Below are positions 51,580-61,841 of a DNA stretch of 64,000 nucleotides, piece after piece (the stretch's first letter is position 1; each line of letters opens with the position of its first letter). Below the pieces are notes generated by a model. It searched no databases. It was not told the origin of the DNA and saw only the letters and a list, made by a program, of their open reading frames with translations. Origin of the DNA: Plectrocnemia conspersa (lineage: Eukaryota; Arthropoda; Insecta; Trichoptera; Polycentropodidae); the NCBI GenBank assembly GCA_009617715.1, contig VTFK01000400.1:124001-188000 (forward strand). The letters are read 5' to 3'. A program made the translations under genes and the position numbers.

Positions 51580-51960
51580 CGGCTCGTTTAGAAGCCGACC
51601 CTATTACGTCCACACGTTAACGATCGGAACACGATAATAACGTGAAACGAAAGATGTGTCGATACACACACACTCAAGGAACAAAAGCTCATATGTGGGA
51701 AGAAAATAAATATCAAAGTTGTGTTATGCGACATATTAAAACGGAGAGCGACAGAACGAAGGGTCGCGATAAAGAACCCAACCCACTACCATTATACTCC
51801 CTCCCTCCAGCGCTCCCGCCGTATAAAGGGTCGACCCTCGACACTGAGGTCCAAAACGAAAAGCGTATCTCTGGGTAGCGATTGACCCGACGTGATCGGC
51901 ACTCGATATTTGATAATTCTTTTTATTGTGTGTGTCAGACAAATGTCGTTATGCGTGTGT
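51580..51960. other. GC-richer island, candidate regulatory element
   Basis: Three overlapping frames on both strands (78, 68 and 82 codons) run through this balanced block and none is recognisable. Contains ACGTCCACACGTTAACGATC near 51606. Confidence 0.2.
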
Positions 51961-53359
51961 AGGCTTCTTGTAATTTTTTTATAAATATATTTTAAGAATT
52001 TAAACGCGTGTGGGTGTATGTACATGTATGTCGTATACATTATTATTTAACTGCCTAAAGGGAGTTTGCTTAAAATTCTTCTCGTATATGTTTTTTTTAT
52101 TATGAAAATATATTACACAATTAAAATGATAATGTGTTTTTTGTATATGTGTAATTATGTCATATAACATATTTTTTGTACATATATGGTTGACCTATAT
52201 AAACGATGACTAGTGCTATGATAAGCAGCAATAAAATAAGTTATGTAACTGAACTAAAGTCTGCAGGGCATATTATCATAATTTCACATCATGTTTATTT
52301 TCAATATAGATTTTTAAATTATAAATATATTACTGCCATCATAGTTTTACCATTTACATTTAATAATTTGCTATATTTTATTTTACAAAAAATCAACTGT
52401 ATATTATTAATTTGCTGCGTTTGTGGGTATACAGATTGTTTTAATAATCTTAGTTACTGGATGTCTTAAATCTTGAGTTGAACTGCCGACTGATTTTTGC
52501 TTACTTGTGTGTGGCTTTCAATCTAATCTGAATATTAAAGTTACTAAGCTATGAGTGTAATATTCAGCTACTCAAATTTTGCATCTGAATGTCTTCGCTA
52601 AAGTAAAAATTGACTTTTATTTTTAAAATATTTGAAGTGAAAGGGAGCAAAGCTAATTTGTTTTTTGTGTTTTTCTGTACAAATGAAAGTTAATGAAGCA
52701 TACATAATATTTTTAACAAAATTCCAACAATCAAAAAAAAATATCACATCCTGGAATATGTCCTGAAAAAATTTTAACATGTTATTTTAATTTCTTCTTA
52801 CATGCAAGCAGCAAATGCTGTGTTTTTATGCACTTCATAAAATAAATTTATTAACGATCGCATTCTTGTCGAATATGACGTGAGCTTTTAGCGAGTTTCT
52901 TTTAAATTTTTGTTTATTACTGTTTTATTAGTGCATTTTATTTCTTATATGTTATTTTTGTAGTAACTAGGTCGCGTAGTATTTAAGTCTTATCGATGAT
53001 TTGCTTAATATTTTGGAACTCACGTGACTATTTAGCTGAACCGGACTAGACAGTTAAAGTAAAAACAGCTGCCTTTATGGCTTTTGATGTTCGTCTCAAT
53101 TGCTTTGTCGTTATTATTTTTGGTGTAAGTTTGCTTAATCTCTCGTTGTTCTATTCTGAAGCGTGGCTAAATAAAGTTCTTTGAGAAAGTTATTTTTTTA
53201 TGTTTGGTATAAGTTGAAAGCAAAATAATGATTTTAACTATAGTGTATAAATGTATTTCTTGGAGAAAGTTTATTTCCTGCCAAAGTTCCTGATTTAGTA
53301 CAACCATTCTCGTGTTTATATACTTATATTTTATAGTCCTAGTATTAGTCCTTAATAAT

Positions 53360-53420
53360 CTGGCCAAATGTCGACGATTCGGGGCGGGACCAGACTCTTT
53401 ATTATTGTCTAATACATATT
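53360..53420. repeat. Short dispersed motif, copy 2 of 3
   Basis: GATTCGGGGCGGGACCAGAC followed by TCTTTATTATTGTCTAATAC corresponds to 3262-3302. A third weaker match is at 57510-57575. Confidence 0.3.
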
Positions 53421-53902
53421 ATTTTATATGTATATATGAGGACGCTCGCTACCTTTTCACGCTCGACTGACCAATGTGTTCAATTATATTATAAATATAT
53501 AGTTAGTGGTAGAATACTTGCTATCTTTAGCAAAGATATTCAATGCATTATCTTTTGTATTTAGCACCGACCAACGCATTATTTAGTGGTCCAGGTACTT
53601 TTGGAAAATACTTTGATTTTAAATGTTTGTTTGATACGCAATCGTTTGTCAAATGCCGACAAAACAAAAACTGAATTCTTAAAACGTCACAATTAAAGTT
53701 TTTATAAAGCTATTGCGACTTATTTTGCTTCAATAATGATGGATAGTCTCGATTTATTAATAAATCATATTTAGAATGAGGTATGTGCCAAAAAATTATT
53801 TCAGAATGTGTTTGCTTTCTACACAGCAACGATCCAGCATTCAACAATTATCTTCCTTACTAGTTGAACTTTGCAGTTTTAAATTTCTAGGGGGAGGGTA
53901 CT

Positions 53903-54457
53903 GTAGGGACCGATTTATTTAGTTGCCCATAAATCTTGTGGTAGAACACTAGCAATACTTTTATCACAATAATGAAGTAAAAAGTATTATTATTATTATA
54001 TATAACTATAATTTATATTTAATAAATATTTCAAGCTTTGATCAATTTTCTTTAACTCTTATTGTCGCATTTTCCCAAGAAAATTGTGAAGTAAAAAAAT
54101 ATGATTTTGCTTCAAGAAAATTAAGTTACATAAAAGTTAAAAAATCGTATTAAATAAATAGTATTCCGCCTAAATGTGATAGCAATGTTCATCGAAACCA
54201 TTATATTTTTAGCGGAGAAATAAAAAAAATGATTATTTTATTTTTTGAAATAAAATTTATTTTCAAAAATATATAAATTATCATTTAAATCGCTGTAAAC
54301 CCATAATTCTAGACTATAAAAAGCCAATACCATAACAAACAACCATTCTCCAAGTTCTCGTCTTTGGCCGACTGACCCCATCAAAGAATCCTCCGTCGGG
54401 ACAGCAGCCTTTCGAGACTATACCACATATCTTATGGCTAAATAAATCGGTCCCCAT
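53903..54457. mobile_element. Inverted-arm element or head-to-head LTR-like fragments
   Basis: AGGGACCGATTTATTTAG (from 53905), then CCCATAAATCTTGTGGTA, is repeated in inverted orientation at the right, where the reverse complement of 54456 leftward reads GGGGACCGATTTATTTAG, then CCATAAGATATGTGGTA. The arms are about 45 bp. The interior is AT-rich, except for a GC-richer segment at 54340-54430 that belongs only to the right side. Either a 550-bp foldback/TIR element, or two opposed fragments of one LTR-like family (a TGT start at 53902 would fit an LTR). No coding content. Confidence 0.5.
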
Positions 54458-54688
54458 TAGTTTTTGCATTGTTTTTAAAATAATTTTAAAGAGTTCTTTC
54501 TATTGTTCACTTTAAAGTTAACTTAGGTTTGTAAATCAGAATCGACCAATTCTTATGTTATTTTTTTATTACTTTCACAAGTTATGTATAAAAAAATATT
54601 TTATATATAACTTGTGATATTATCAAAATTAAATGATTTTATTAAAAAAAATATTATTCAAGCATAACCATAAGTTTGATGAGAGAAA
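54458..54688. other. Intron, AT-rich, no feature seen
   Basis: Only an AATAAA word on the minus strand near 54645 is of note; it lies downstream of the frame described next. Confidence 0.35.
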
Positions 54689-54930
54689 TTAAGCGTGTTC
54701 ATAATATAAAAGCAATATTTCCGGGAACGGATCGTAGGGTGTAATTTCGTAGGAAATTATGTCCTCGGGTGGTAATCTAGTGCCACAGAGATTACTGTCG
54801 GTGTCTAGGTAGGGTTTTTGCCAACCAAAAATTACCGGACCCGATGGCGTTATCTGAACGCCTTTATGAATACTGCAAGCTGTCAGGGACCATCGTCTAA
54901 TGAGCGCAGAAGCGTACCGAATATCTATAT
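54689..54930 (-). other. Unassigned coding-like block on minus (possible exon or retrocopy 3' end)
   Basis: The minus frame ending at 54689 is 120 codons long. Its upstream half is AT-driven, but the C-terminal 70 codons are much less AT-rich and look coding-like: HKGVQITPSGPVIFGWQKPY, then LCGTRLPPEDIISYEITPYD and PFPEILLLYYEHA, stop. An AATAAA word follows the stop by about 45 nt on the same strand. A CATTAG word at about 54898 could serve as an acceptor. I recognise no family. It could be a terminal exon of a gene on the opposite strand, a retrocopied gene fragment, or a transposon remnant. Confidence 0.25.
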
Positions 54931-55329
54931 ATAATATTATATTTAATATATAGTAAATAATATTTCTTTTACAAAATATCAACATGAAAAAAATAACAAC
55001 CGTCTTTATTAGTACCAACCTAAATGTCACGAGGTATTTTGATTTTTTCATGTTCGAAAAAATATCAAATTATATTAATATGTACTGATTAAAATTTTGT
55101 TATTATTTTTTTAGTATGTGTATTATTATTTTCTTAAAACATATTTAACAGTAAAAAATAATATTAAGATTATTTATATTTATTTACATAACTGGGGTCT
55201 TGAGCTATTAAAAAAATATATGCCTCTAAAACATGATGTGCTTAAAAATTATATATTATTATATAAATTTAGGTTTATTTTGTCTTAGACATCATAGATT
55301 TTGGAGCTGAGTAAAGTCAATATGCTCTC

Positions 55330-55465
55330 GCATGATATTTTTGTTAAATTTTTTTGTATGAATATGGCAAAGTTCTTCGATTTAGTTAAGAAAAAATATA
55401 TAGGTGTTACTTTACCCCTAGCAAGCATATGTTATTAACTGTCTAAATAGCTGTTTATATATTAA
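55330..55465 (+). repeat. Dispersed repeat family (GTATGAATATGGCAA type), copy 2
   Basis: GCATGATATTTTTGTTAAAT, GTATGAATATGGCAAAG, AGGTGTTACTTTACCCCTAG and CAAGCATATGTTATTAA correspond in order to blocks of 17710-17925, with a shorter middle. Non-coding. Confidence 0.45.
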
Positions 55466-55639
55466 AAAAATATTTTATGATATATATCAGTTTTAAGACC
55501 ATAGCGGCAGTAAACTTTTTGTACTTGAGTTTCACCTAGTACACCTAAGTATTTGACGCTCGCCTTCCATCGAATGCAATTTCCTTGTTAACATTTAGAA
55601 AACTGAGATAATGTTGTATAATAAACATAAATTTATATT

Positions 55640-56110
55640 GTCTACATACAAGAGCTGAATTAATTTCAGTCGGACCCAGACGAATCTGGGTGTCACAGCG
55701 AATTATACTACAAAACTACGCGACGCAGAGTGTATCTTTGATTAAGGCATAACAACGTTGTACGCTTCGAGTTTTGGCTGCTAATTACATCATAGCTACA
55801 TCCGTGATAATTATCATCAGTTCCATTCCAATCACCCCTGTCACCCACTCCGCACGTCTTGGAATCTTTGCGCTCGTTAGGTGATTCAAGCAGTAGAGAG
55901 TGCGGTTAATCGATTATCCGCGATTCGCGCTTTTCAATTAGCTCTACTCGCAATCGACAATGGTTCATTAAAGTCGACAAGCTGCCAAAATTGAAGAGCG
56001 CCAGCTATGACTATGAAGTTAAATGTTCATCCTCCCGACAGGCGAATCTTTGGAATTCCGCTATCTCAATGAGCGCTACTTCACAGTAAGATTTATGAAG
56101 GTTTAAATGG
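55640..56110. promoter_or_regulatory. Candidate intronic enhancer with a homeodomain palindrome
   Basis: Balanced, non-repetitive block containing TAATCGATTA (55907-55916), a perfect palindromic homeodomain dimer site (TAAT, 2-bp spacer, ATTA). Further TAAT/ATTA cores are in its surroundings (TTTTCAATTAGCTC, GGTTCATTAAAG). No long open frame. Location inside a giant intron of a neuronal-type receptor gene fits an enhancer; this is inference from composition and motif only. Confidence 0.3.
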
Positions 56111-57509
56111 GGAAAGCTTTTCTAAATAATTTACGCGAAATGCACTTTCGAATATACATACAAACACTACTATAATTTAGCTTTGTACTATACGAAGATT
56201 TATTTTTTATATAATTATATTTTTATTTTTTTTTATATTTATAAATTTATTAATAATTAGAAATGTTTAATATTGTGACATAGAATATGATAAGTAGTTT
56301 AATTTGAACATGTTTAAAGCTAATAATAAATCCTTGTTAAAAAAAATGTAGTTGAAAATATTTAGTGTTTAAATCTATATTAAGATATTGGTTTTAGTAT
56401 ATAATCTGATCCTTTTACTATTTACATCAATATATGTTCGCAAAGCTCTACACAAATAATAGTCTGAAGCTAAAAGTTCATGATTATCACCCTAGTCTGG
56501 TGCAATATTTTTTATCTAGTCTCAATAAAAACATATGATTTGGCATTGTCGTGGTTAATCACTTTTCACCCCTTATATCATTTAAATTGGGCAGTTTCAA
56601 TATTTTACTTCGATTTTTTTTAAATAATAAACAGTTTTTCAGTTCTTTTTGTCAGGATTTTTTTAAATGTGAGACCAAATATTTGATTCTTTATTATTAT
56701 TATGCAATAATTTAAATTACGTATACTACAGTTCGTATGCTTGTGCTATTGTACAAGTAAGATTATTTTTTTACGTCTGCTTCTAAAGAATCTAATCATC
56801 TACGAAATGAGCTAAACCCTGGATTTTGAATGTGCTGAATCATGGTTTACGTGAAGAGGGAAGCAGTTTTTTTATTTTATTTTCTATTCATGTTGTTGAT
56901 CAGCACCTATTCTTGCTTTATACTTCGTTCAAACTCAGTGAATCCAAGTTAAAAAACTCTGGTTAAAGTTATTGATAGTGGTTGTAGCGAAAAATGAATT
57001 TATTAAAGAGTTTAATACGGCGTTACTTATTTTTTTATAATTAGCTACAAATCTGCTTTTCACTAATTTAACTTGTGCCTTTGAAAGCAATTTCTATAAT
57101 TTGCGACGATTATTCAAATATACTCAAATGTGTCATCATGTATAATATTTTCCGCTGTTCGTTGAACGACTTCAATTGAAACAACAGTTTTTGGGAACAT
57201 ATATTTGAGACCATCAAGTGTAAAAAGGTTGCTCACCGCTAAATTAATTAGTTTATGATAAGGTCTGATTAGCACACTATGTAATTTATTCCTTCAAAGT
57301 AACTCCTCTGCCTAATGAGTTTGAACTCCATTGTTTTAGAACATACGTATTGTTTTAATATACACCTGGTCAATTTCATAACTTTGTATGGATTAGTTTG
57401 CATGTATTATTTCACTATATAACATTTTTTACAAATATTAAATAACTCACGCTGATTCATTTACTAAAACTTTTATAAATGATAAAAAGCTAGTATATAA
57501 ATTATTTTA

Positions 57510-57575
57510 TTGTCAAACCTTTTCGAGGCGCCGACTCTTTATTGTCTTTATTTGAGTAAAACCTACGGTTTTTAT
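57510..57575. repeat. Short dispersed motif, copy 3 of 3 (weak)
   Basis: TTTTCGAGGCGCCGACTCTT followed by TATTGTCTTTATTTG resembles the motif at 53368 and 3262 but is more diverged. Confidence 0.2.
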
Positions 57576-58679
57576 GCTTCGAAATTGTTATTTAACAATT
57601 AATGGACGTCCACTCGGATACAAAAATATTGTTAGTTTACGCTGACAATATCAAAAGAACGCAATTAGTTTTCTAAGACCCTTTTGGCTTGTATTTTGCA
57701 ACTAATTTCATCGTGAGAATAATAAAAAGGGTTGTCGTGATTATAAAAATATTTGTTTTTATTCAGTAGTAAATCAGATGTGAAAATTATATTTTGATTT
57801 CTATTGCCGTGGTACTGAAGTTTTGAGTTTATGTACTATTAAAAATTTCTAATAATGTTTTAAAAGAGTAGTATTTACTGTGTAGTGTCTAATAAATCAT
57901 CAAAAGTAACTTACAATCATGTTCTTGATTTTATTTACGTCTCTGAATATTGCATACAATTTTAAAATATTATTAAAAATCTAGACGAATCCATTTTGAT
58001 AATTAGGCATTTCATAAGTACCATAGTTCACTATAACTTTTGTTTTAAATCGATATAGTCTGTATATATGCAAAATTGTTCTTTAGTGTTTTACAAGTCC
58101 ATACAAAGAGACTTAACCTTTTGTGTGCCAAAGTACCTTGGCGTAATATATCACTGTAATGCTAGCTAATTTTAGAATTGAAAAAAAGATATAAGTAAAG
58201 TCTTAGATACTAGTCGAGGGCTTTTACAACCCAAAAAGAGCATATGGTTGGTTTGTGGTAGCTAAACATCAAAGTGCCAGGGTTGTCACAACAAAACAAT
58301 AATGAATTAATTTCGCTTTATTAGCAAACTAACATTTTTATACAAAGATTTTTATATTTTTGTGAAGAATATATTGATCACTCCATCGTCTAACGCGGTT
58401 AATTTGGTCGAGAAGTATCATATTACAAATTTTCAAATCGGAGGACAGCCCTTACTGGCTTTATTACGTTTTAGCCTTAAGAAACAAAAATAATTTTAGA
58501 CAATTTATACACCAATTTTCAATTGTTATTAAAAATTACAAATAGCGCAAGTTCCTTGAGACAGCCCTGGCTACGTTAAAACATTTAATTCTATCTATTT
58601 AAGAAATAATAATTTTAAACGTTTCTTTATCGATGGCTCTATATACCAAACAGTTTTGTAATGTAATTTCTAAGCATAA

Positions 58680-59070
58680 ATGAGAGTTTTTGTGAGAGCT
58701 TCTTAGGAAGGCCGTGGCGATACGGTCGCGACTCATCTGTGCTTCGTACGGCGTCCGTGGCGCATAATTACGAATGAGGTGGAATGCGTGAGCAAATGGA
58801 ATGTATGCGGATGGTCGTTTTGAAATTTTGTATCTTTTGATTTATTGAATAAATAACTTTTAAGTATGCACTGGAATTGAGTCAGCGAGTGCGTAGATGT
58901 TAAATCTTCCCTAACGGCGCTCTATGAGGTGCTTTTGATCAGCATGCACGCACACACGTGACATATCCTAGATATTTTTCTCCCGAGAGCATTTCATTGC
59001 TAAAAAGAAAGCACGCCTTCCATCATTTATGAAAAAGATCCGTCTGCTCTCGAGAAATTTTGTTCATTAA
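58680..59070. other. GC-richer island, candidate enhancer
   Basis: Contains GGCGATACGGTCGCGAC, TCGTACGGCGTCCGTGGC and GCGCATAATTACGAATG with no long frame. It lies directly left of the Jockey-like fossil. Candidate conserved element. Confidence 0.3.
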
Positions 59071-59234
59071 GAGCACGTGTTAAGTGTTTTTAATTTAGTT
59101 TAACAAAATATTGCGCAATATGTTCTGTTTTCAAAAATATTTTTCGCCTTCTACTTAATCGTTTCCTTTCATCTAAGTTCAAGATCTTCAATACTGACGA
59201 TCAAAGAAACTGAACGCTCAGATCTTAAATACGG

Positions 59235-60030
59235 TTTTGATAAATTGCAGACAGGTTCTTCTGTGCCCAATTTGATTTTGAAGGGTTGCGATGTCAGTCT
59301 CGCCGCTTTTAATTAAATTCTCAAGACAGGATCATTTCCTTATTTATAAAATGCACAAAAGTCACCCCTATTCATGAAATTGTGTATAAAGAACTATAGA
59401 GCAGTCGCAGTGTTGTCAGTTCCTGCTAAATTGTTTGAAATAATTATCCAAGATATGTCTTTAATGACTTATGACAAGTTTTGCTGGACCAACAGCATCC
59501 CGCCTGTTCTTCTGTTACTATTCTATTGCCTTTCAGCAAAATCGGTGACAAAATCTCTCGATACAGGAATTCAAATAGACGTCGTATATACAGATTTTGA
59601 GAAGGCCATGGTTTGTCATGAATTATTATTAAAAAAATTGTCGAACCTCGATTGCTATCATAGATAGTTTGTAACCTATGGCAGCTGATTGTCGAAAGAA
59701 TATTTCACCCCTTCGGAGGATTCCTCAAGGGTCCAACCTGGGTCCTCTGCTCTATATGTTATTTATTAATGACATAAATACGGCAGTTACAAGTTCAAGT
59801 TTTCTTCTGTACGCAGATGATTTAAAATTATATTTGCGGACTCCTCTCTACAGAGTGATTTAGACTCTCTATGGAGATGGGCTTTTCTGCTCTTTAGTGT
59901 CGGAAAATGGCATACTGTGTCATTTACTCGATCCCGTTCGCCATCAGTTTATTCCTACGATCTCAATGGAATTATTTTGACGAGAGATACTTCCATTAAA
60001 GATCTCGGAATCACTTTAAAGAGCATGTGG
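59235..60030 (+). pseudogene. Jockey/R1-like non-LTR retrotransposon RT pseudogene
   Basis: RT motifs are found in order on plus. ILKTGSFPYL near 59320 has stops before and after. NYRAVAVLSVPAKLFE is at about 59392. DVVYTDFEKAM at about 59579 is motif A. RIPQGSNLGPLLYMLFINDI near 59718 is motif B, and LLYADDLKLY at about 59805 is motif C with both catalytic aspartates. After motif C, in other frames, LDSLWRWAF, YSYDLNGIILTRD and SIKDLGI match the region that follows RT in Jockey-type ORF2. At least three frameshifts and several stops; endonuclease and 5' part absent. Truncated, dead, but less decayed than the RTE-like fossils, so younger. Confidence 0.85.
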
Positions 60031-60515
60031 ATGTTGAATTAAAAACCATATCTCTTAAGAACGATACGTGATTTCAAAACTGCGTTTCTGCGAGATCGCA
60101 AGGTCTGTTGCGGTCGTTATTGACGTCTGGTTCTTGAGTATCTCAAGGGTTTGGTTGTAAAACACCTTTTGGCACTTTCTACTGAGCTACGTTATACGCG
60201 CATTTTTCCTTAATAAAATCCTAAAATAATAAAGTTGAATAGGTATATGGTGTATTACTCATAGCCTTGAAGTAATACATCAATAAAAATTTCAGAGAAC
60301 GTAAATCGCAGGGCGAAACTGTTCATTTGCAAAATGTCGAAATGCATATTCGATTTGTTCGCTCTTCGCCGCGGACGTTTCAGAAATGAAATTTAATTCG
60401 GCGTAAAATGTGCTTCCGAATAGCTGACATATCGAATTCAACAGTCGCGCAGCAAAAATTTTAAAAATGTGTCTCTCCGATCATTTTTCATACTTTCTTA
60501 TTCTTGTTTTTCCAG
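60031..60515. other. Intron between the RT pseudogene and the Ig exon
   Basis: The first 200 bp may still be the 3' tail of the RT element (an AATAATAAAG tail at about 60221). 60300-60470 is less AT-rich. The pyrimidine-rich acceptor TTCTTGTTTTTCCAG closes the intron at 60515. Confidence 0.4.
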
Positions 60516-60645
60516 TGAGAACTGTCGACGTTCAGGCGGTTGAGGGGAAAATTGCTGAGTTTCCATGCGACATCAACTCGTCGCAACACGACAAAGTCCA
60601 CATGGTGTTCTGGTTCAGAGACGATGCTGGAATTCCGCTTTATAG
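60516..60645 (+). CDS. Sidestep-family-like Ig receptor, exon encoding first half of an Ig V-type domain
   Basis: After TTGTTTTTCCAG, two bases complete the codon split at 24191 to give Val, then 42 full codons, then AG as the start of the next codon, before a GTAATA donor at 60646 (phase 2). Residues include VDVQAVEGKIAEFPCDIN with the B-strand cysteine and VHMVFWFRDDAGIPLY with the C-strand tryptophan, about 15 residues apart as in V-type Ig domains. The form V.G..A.LPCDI....D.VH.V.W(Y/F)(K/R)D..G.P(I/L)Y is the one I know from Sidestep proteins, single-pass receptors with five Ig domains that guide motor axons by binding Beaten-path partners. The split AG would form Ser of an expected LYS-YD junction. 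The rest of the domain is outside the window. Confidence 0.8.
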
Positions 60646-61841
60646 GTAATATTTATTTATAATGTTTAATTTATAGATTATATGTACAGCTACTCCCACG
60701 TTTTATTATTATTAATATTAAAATATAATTTAATTCTGCCGTATACATAAATATATTGAGTTATTAGTTTACGTAAGGTATGCTAAGTGAAGTAAGGTTA
60801 AGTTTGTATTAGATTAGGTTACGTCAAGTGTAATTATAAATTAAATTTATAAATACTTATTTCATTAATGAACAACTCTCACTACATCATGATGTATTTT
60901 TGTTCATCGATTTTAAATAATTTTCCACCTCGAACGTCTTAATTTACCAGTCCGCCCCCTGCTATACAGCAATAGAACGAGCGGCGCCTCCCCTTAGCAG
61001 TTATTGAAATTTCCCCAAACTCCAGGTGCCAAAAAGTTGTATTGTGCCGATTCGGACTTCGAATCCGGGCCAATACTAATTTTATTACGCCGCCCTAAAC
61101 GATCCTCGTAGAGGCAATAAAAAAGTTTTTATTGTCGCTTCGTTTTTTTTCTTCTTCTTCTTCTGCCTCCAGCCCCTTGTTATTATGCTCGTTGAGCGTG
61201 CTTTAAATAGAGAAAGAATTTAGAGTTCGACGTATGACAAAAGTTCATAAATGGCACCATTAAACTGATATGGTTTATGCGCGCAGTTTAGGATAATGAA
61301 CATGTGTTTTGTGACGTTTGTTTTATCGGCTATAAAAATGTTTTAGAGTTTTACATTTTATTGTGTTATATGAAGACTTGTTTTATACATTAACACATTA
61401 TGCTTTAATATAATTAACTGTAGTCAAATATATACAGCGTAGATTGCCTAAAGAAGGGTGTGTAAAAATGGACTTTTTTAAACATTTAACATGATTTAGT
61501 TCAATAATTAAAAGTTTTCGATAAATAATTCAATATTAATTAATTAATCATTACTTCAACCATCTGTGGCAATGGATATATCAATATAAGCCTAATCTGT
61601 ATTGATCGATCGGAACTATAAACCTCTGAAAGTTGTGACCTTACGGTTATTTTTGTCTTTCAGTGATATATTGTTTCCCGTGACCGTTTCATTACAAAAA
61701 TATTCAGTGCTAGTTCTTAAATTATTTCGATGTCTTAATTTTTTTACATGTTCATGATTCAGGGTAAACTTTTTGTTTTTGTCTAGTCAAATACCATAGA
61801 TTTAAATTAAGTAATAATTATAACGTCGACATTTTATAATA
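60646..61841 (+). other. Start of the next intron, with a GC-richer island
   Basis: From the GTAATA donor onward no further Ig exon is seen. 60930-61210 is less AT-rich, with a near-palindrome CGGACTTCGAATCCG at about 61048 and a short (TTC)n tract at 61151-61163. No tRNA fold could be made around the CGAATCC word. Confidence 0.5.

Larger units (their letters stand above)
46916..53902. other. Intron, AT-rich with scattered islands
   Basis: No gene recognised. GC-richer parts are 47260-47830, 49560-49810 and 51580-51960. A 106-codon plus frame at 51102-51422 has no recognisable domain. A 33-bp tandem repeat (TATATAAAAAATAACTTTTT, then ATTAATA) lies at about 50075-50145. The stretch 52040-53360 shows nothing. 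Confidence 0.35.
54931..59234. other. Intron, AT-rich with two strong GC-richer islands
   Basis: No gene recognised. Islands at 55640-56110 and 58680-59070 and repeat pieces at 55330-55465 and 57510-57575 are listed separately. The rest is featureless AT-rich DNA. Confidence 0.35.
24192..60515 (+). other. Giant intron (about 36.3 kb) of the Sidestep-like gene
   Basis: Bounded by GTAATT at 24192 and TTGTTTTTCCAG ending at 60515, with compatible phase on both sides. It is full of transposon fossils, tandem repeats and GC-richer islands. I saw no additional exon that would preserve the frame, but a small cassette exon could be missed. Long first introns rich in regulatory elements are usual for insect neuronal guidance genes; that is family knowledge, not something shown here. 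Confidence 0.65.

Noticed and set aside
61040..61070. CGAATCC word that could be a tRNA T-arm
   Set aside because: No A box or acceptor stem at the right distance; the word is part of a near-palindrome CGGACTTCGAATCCG.
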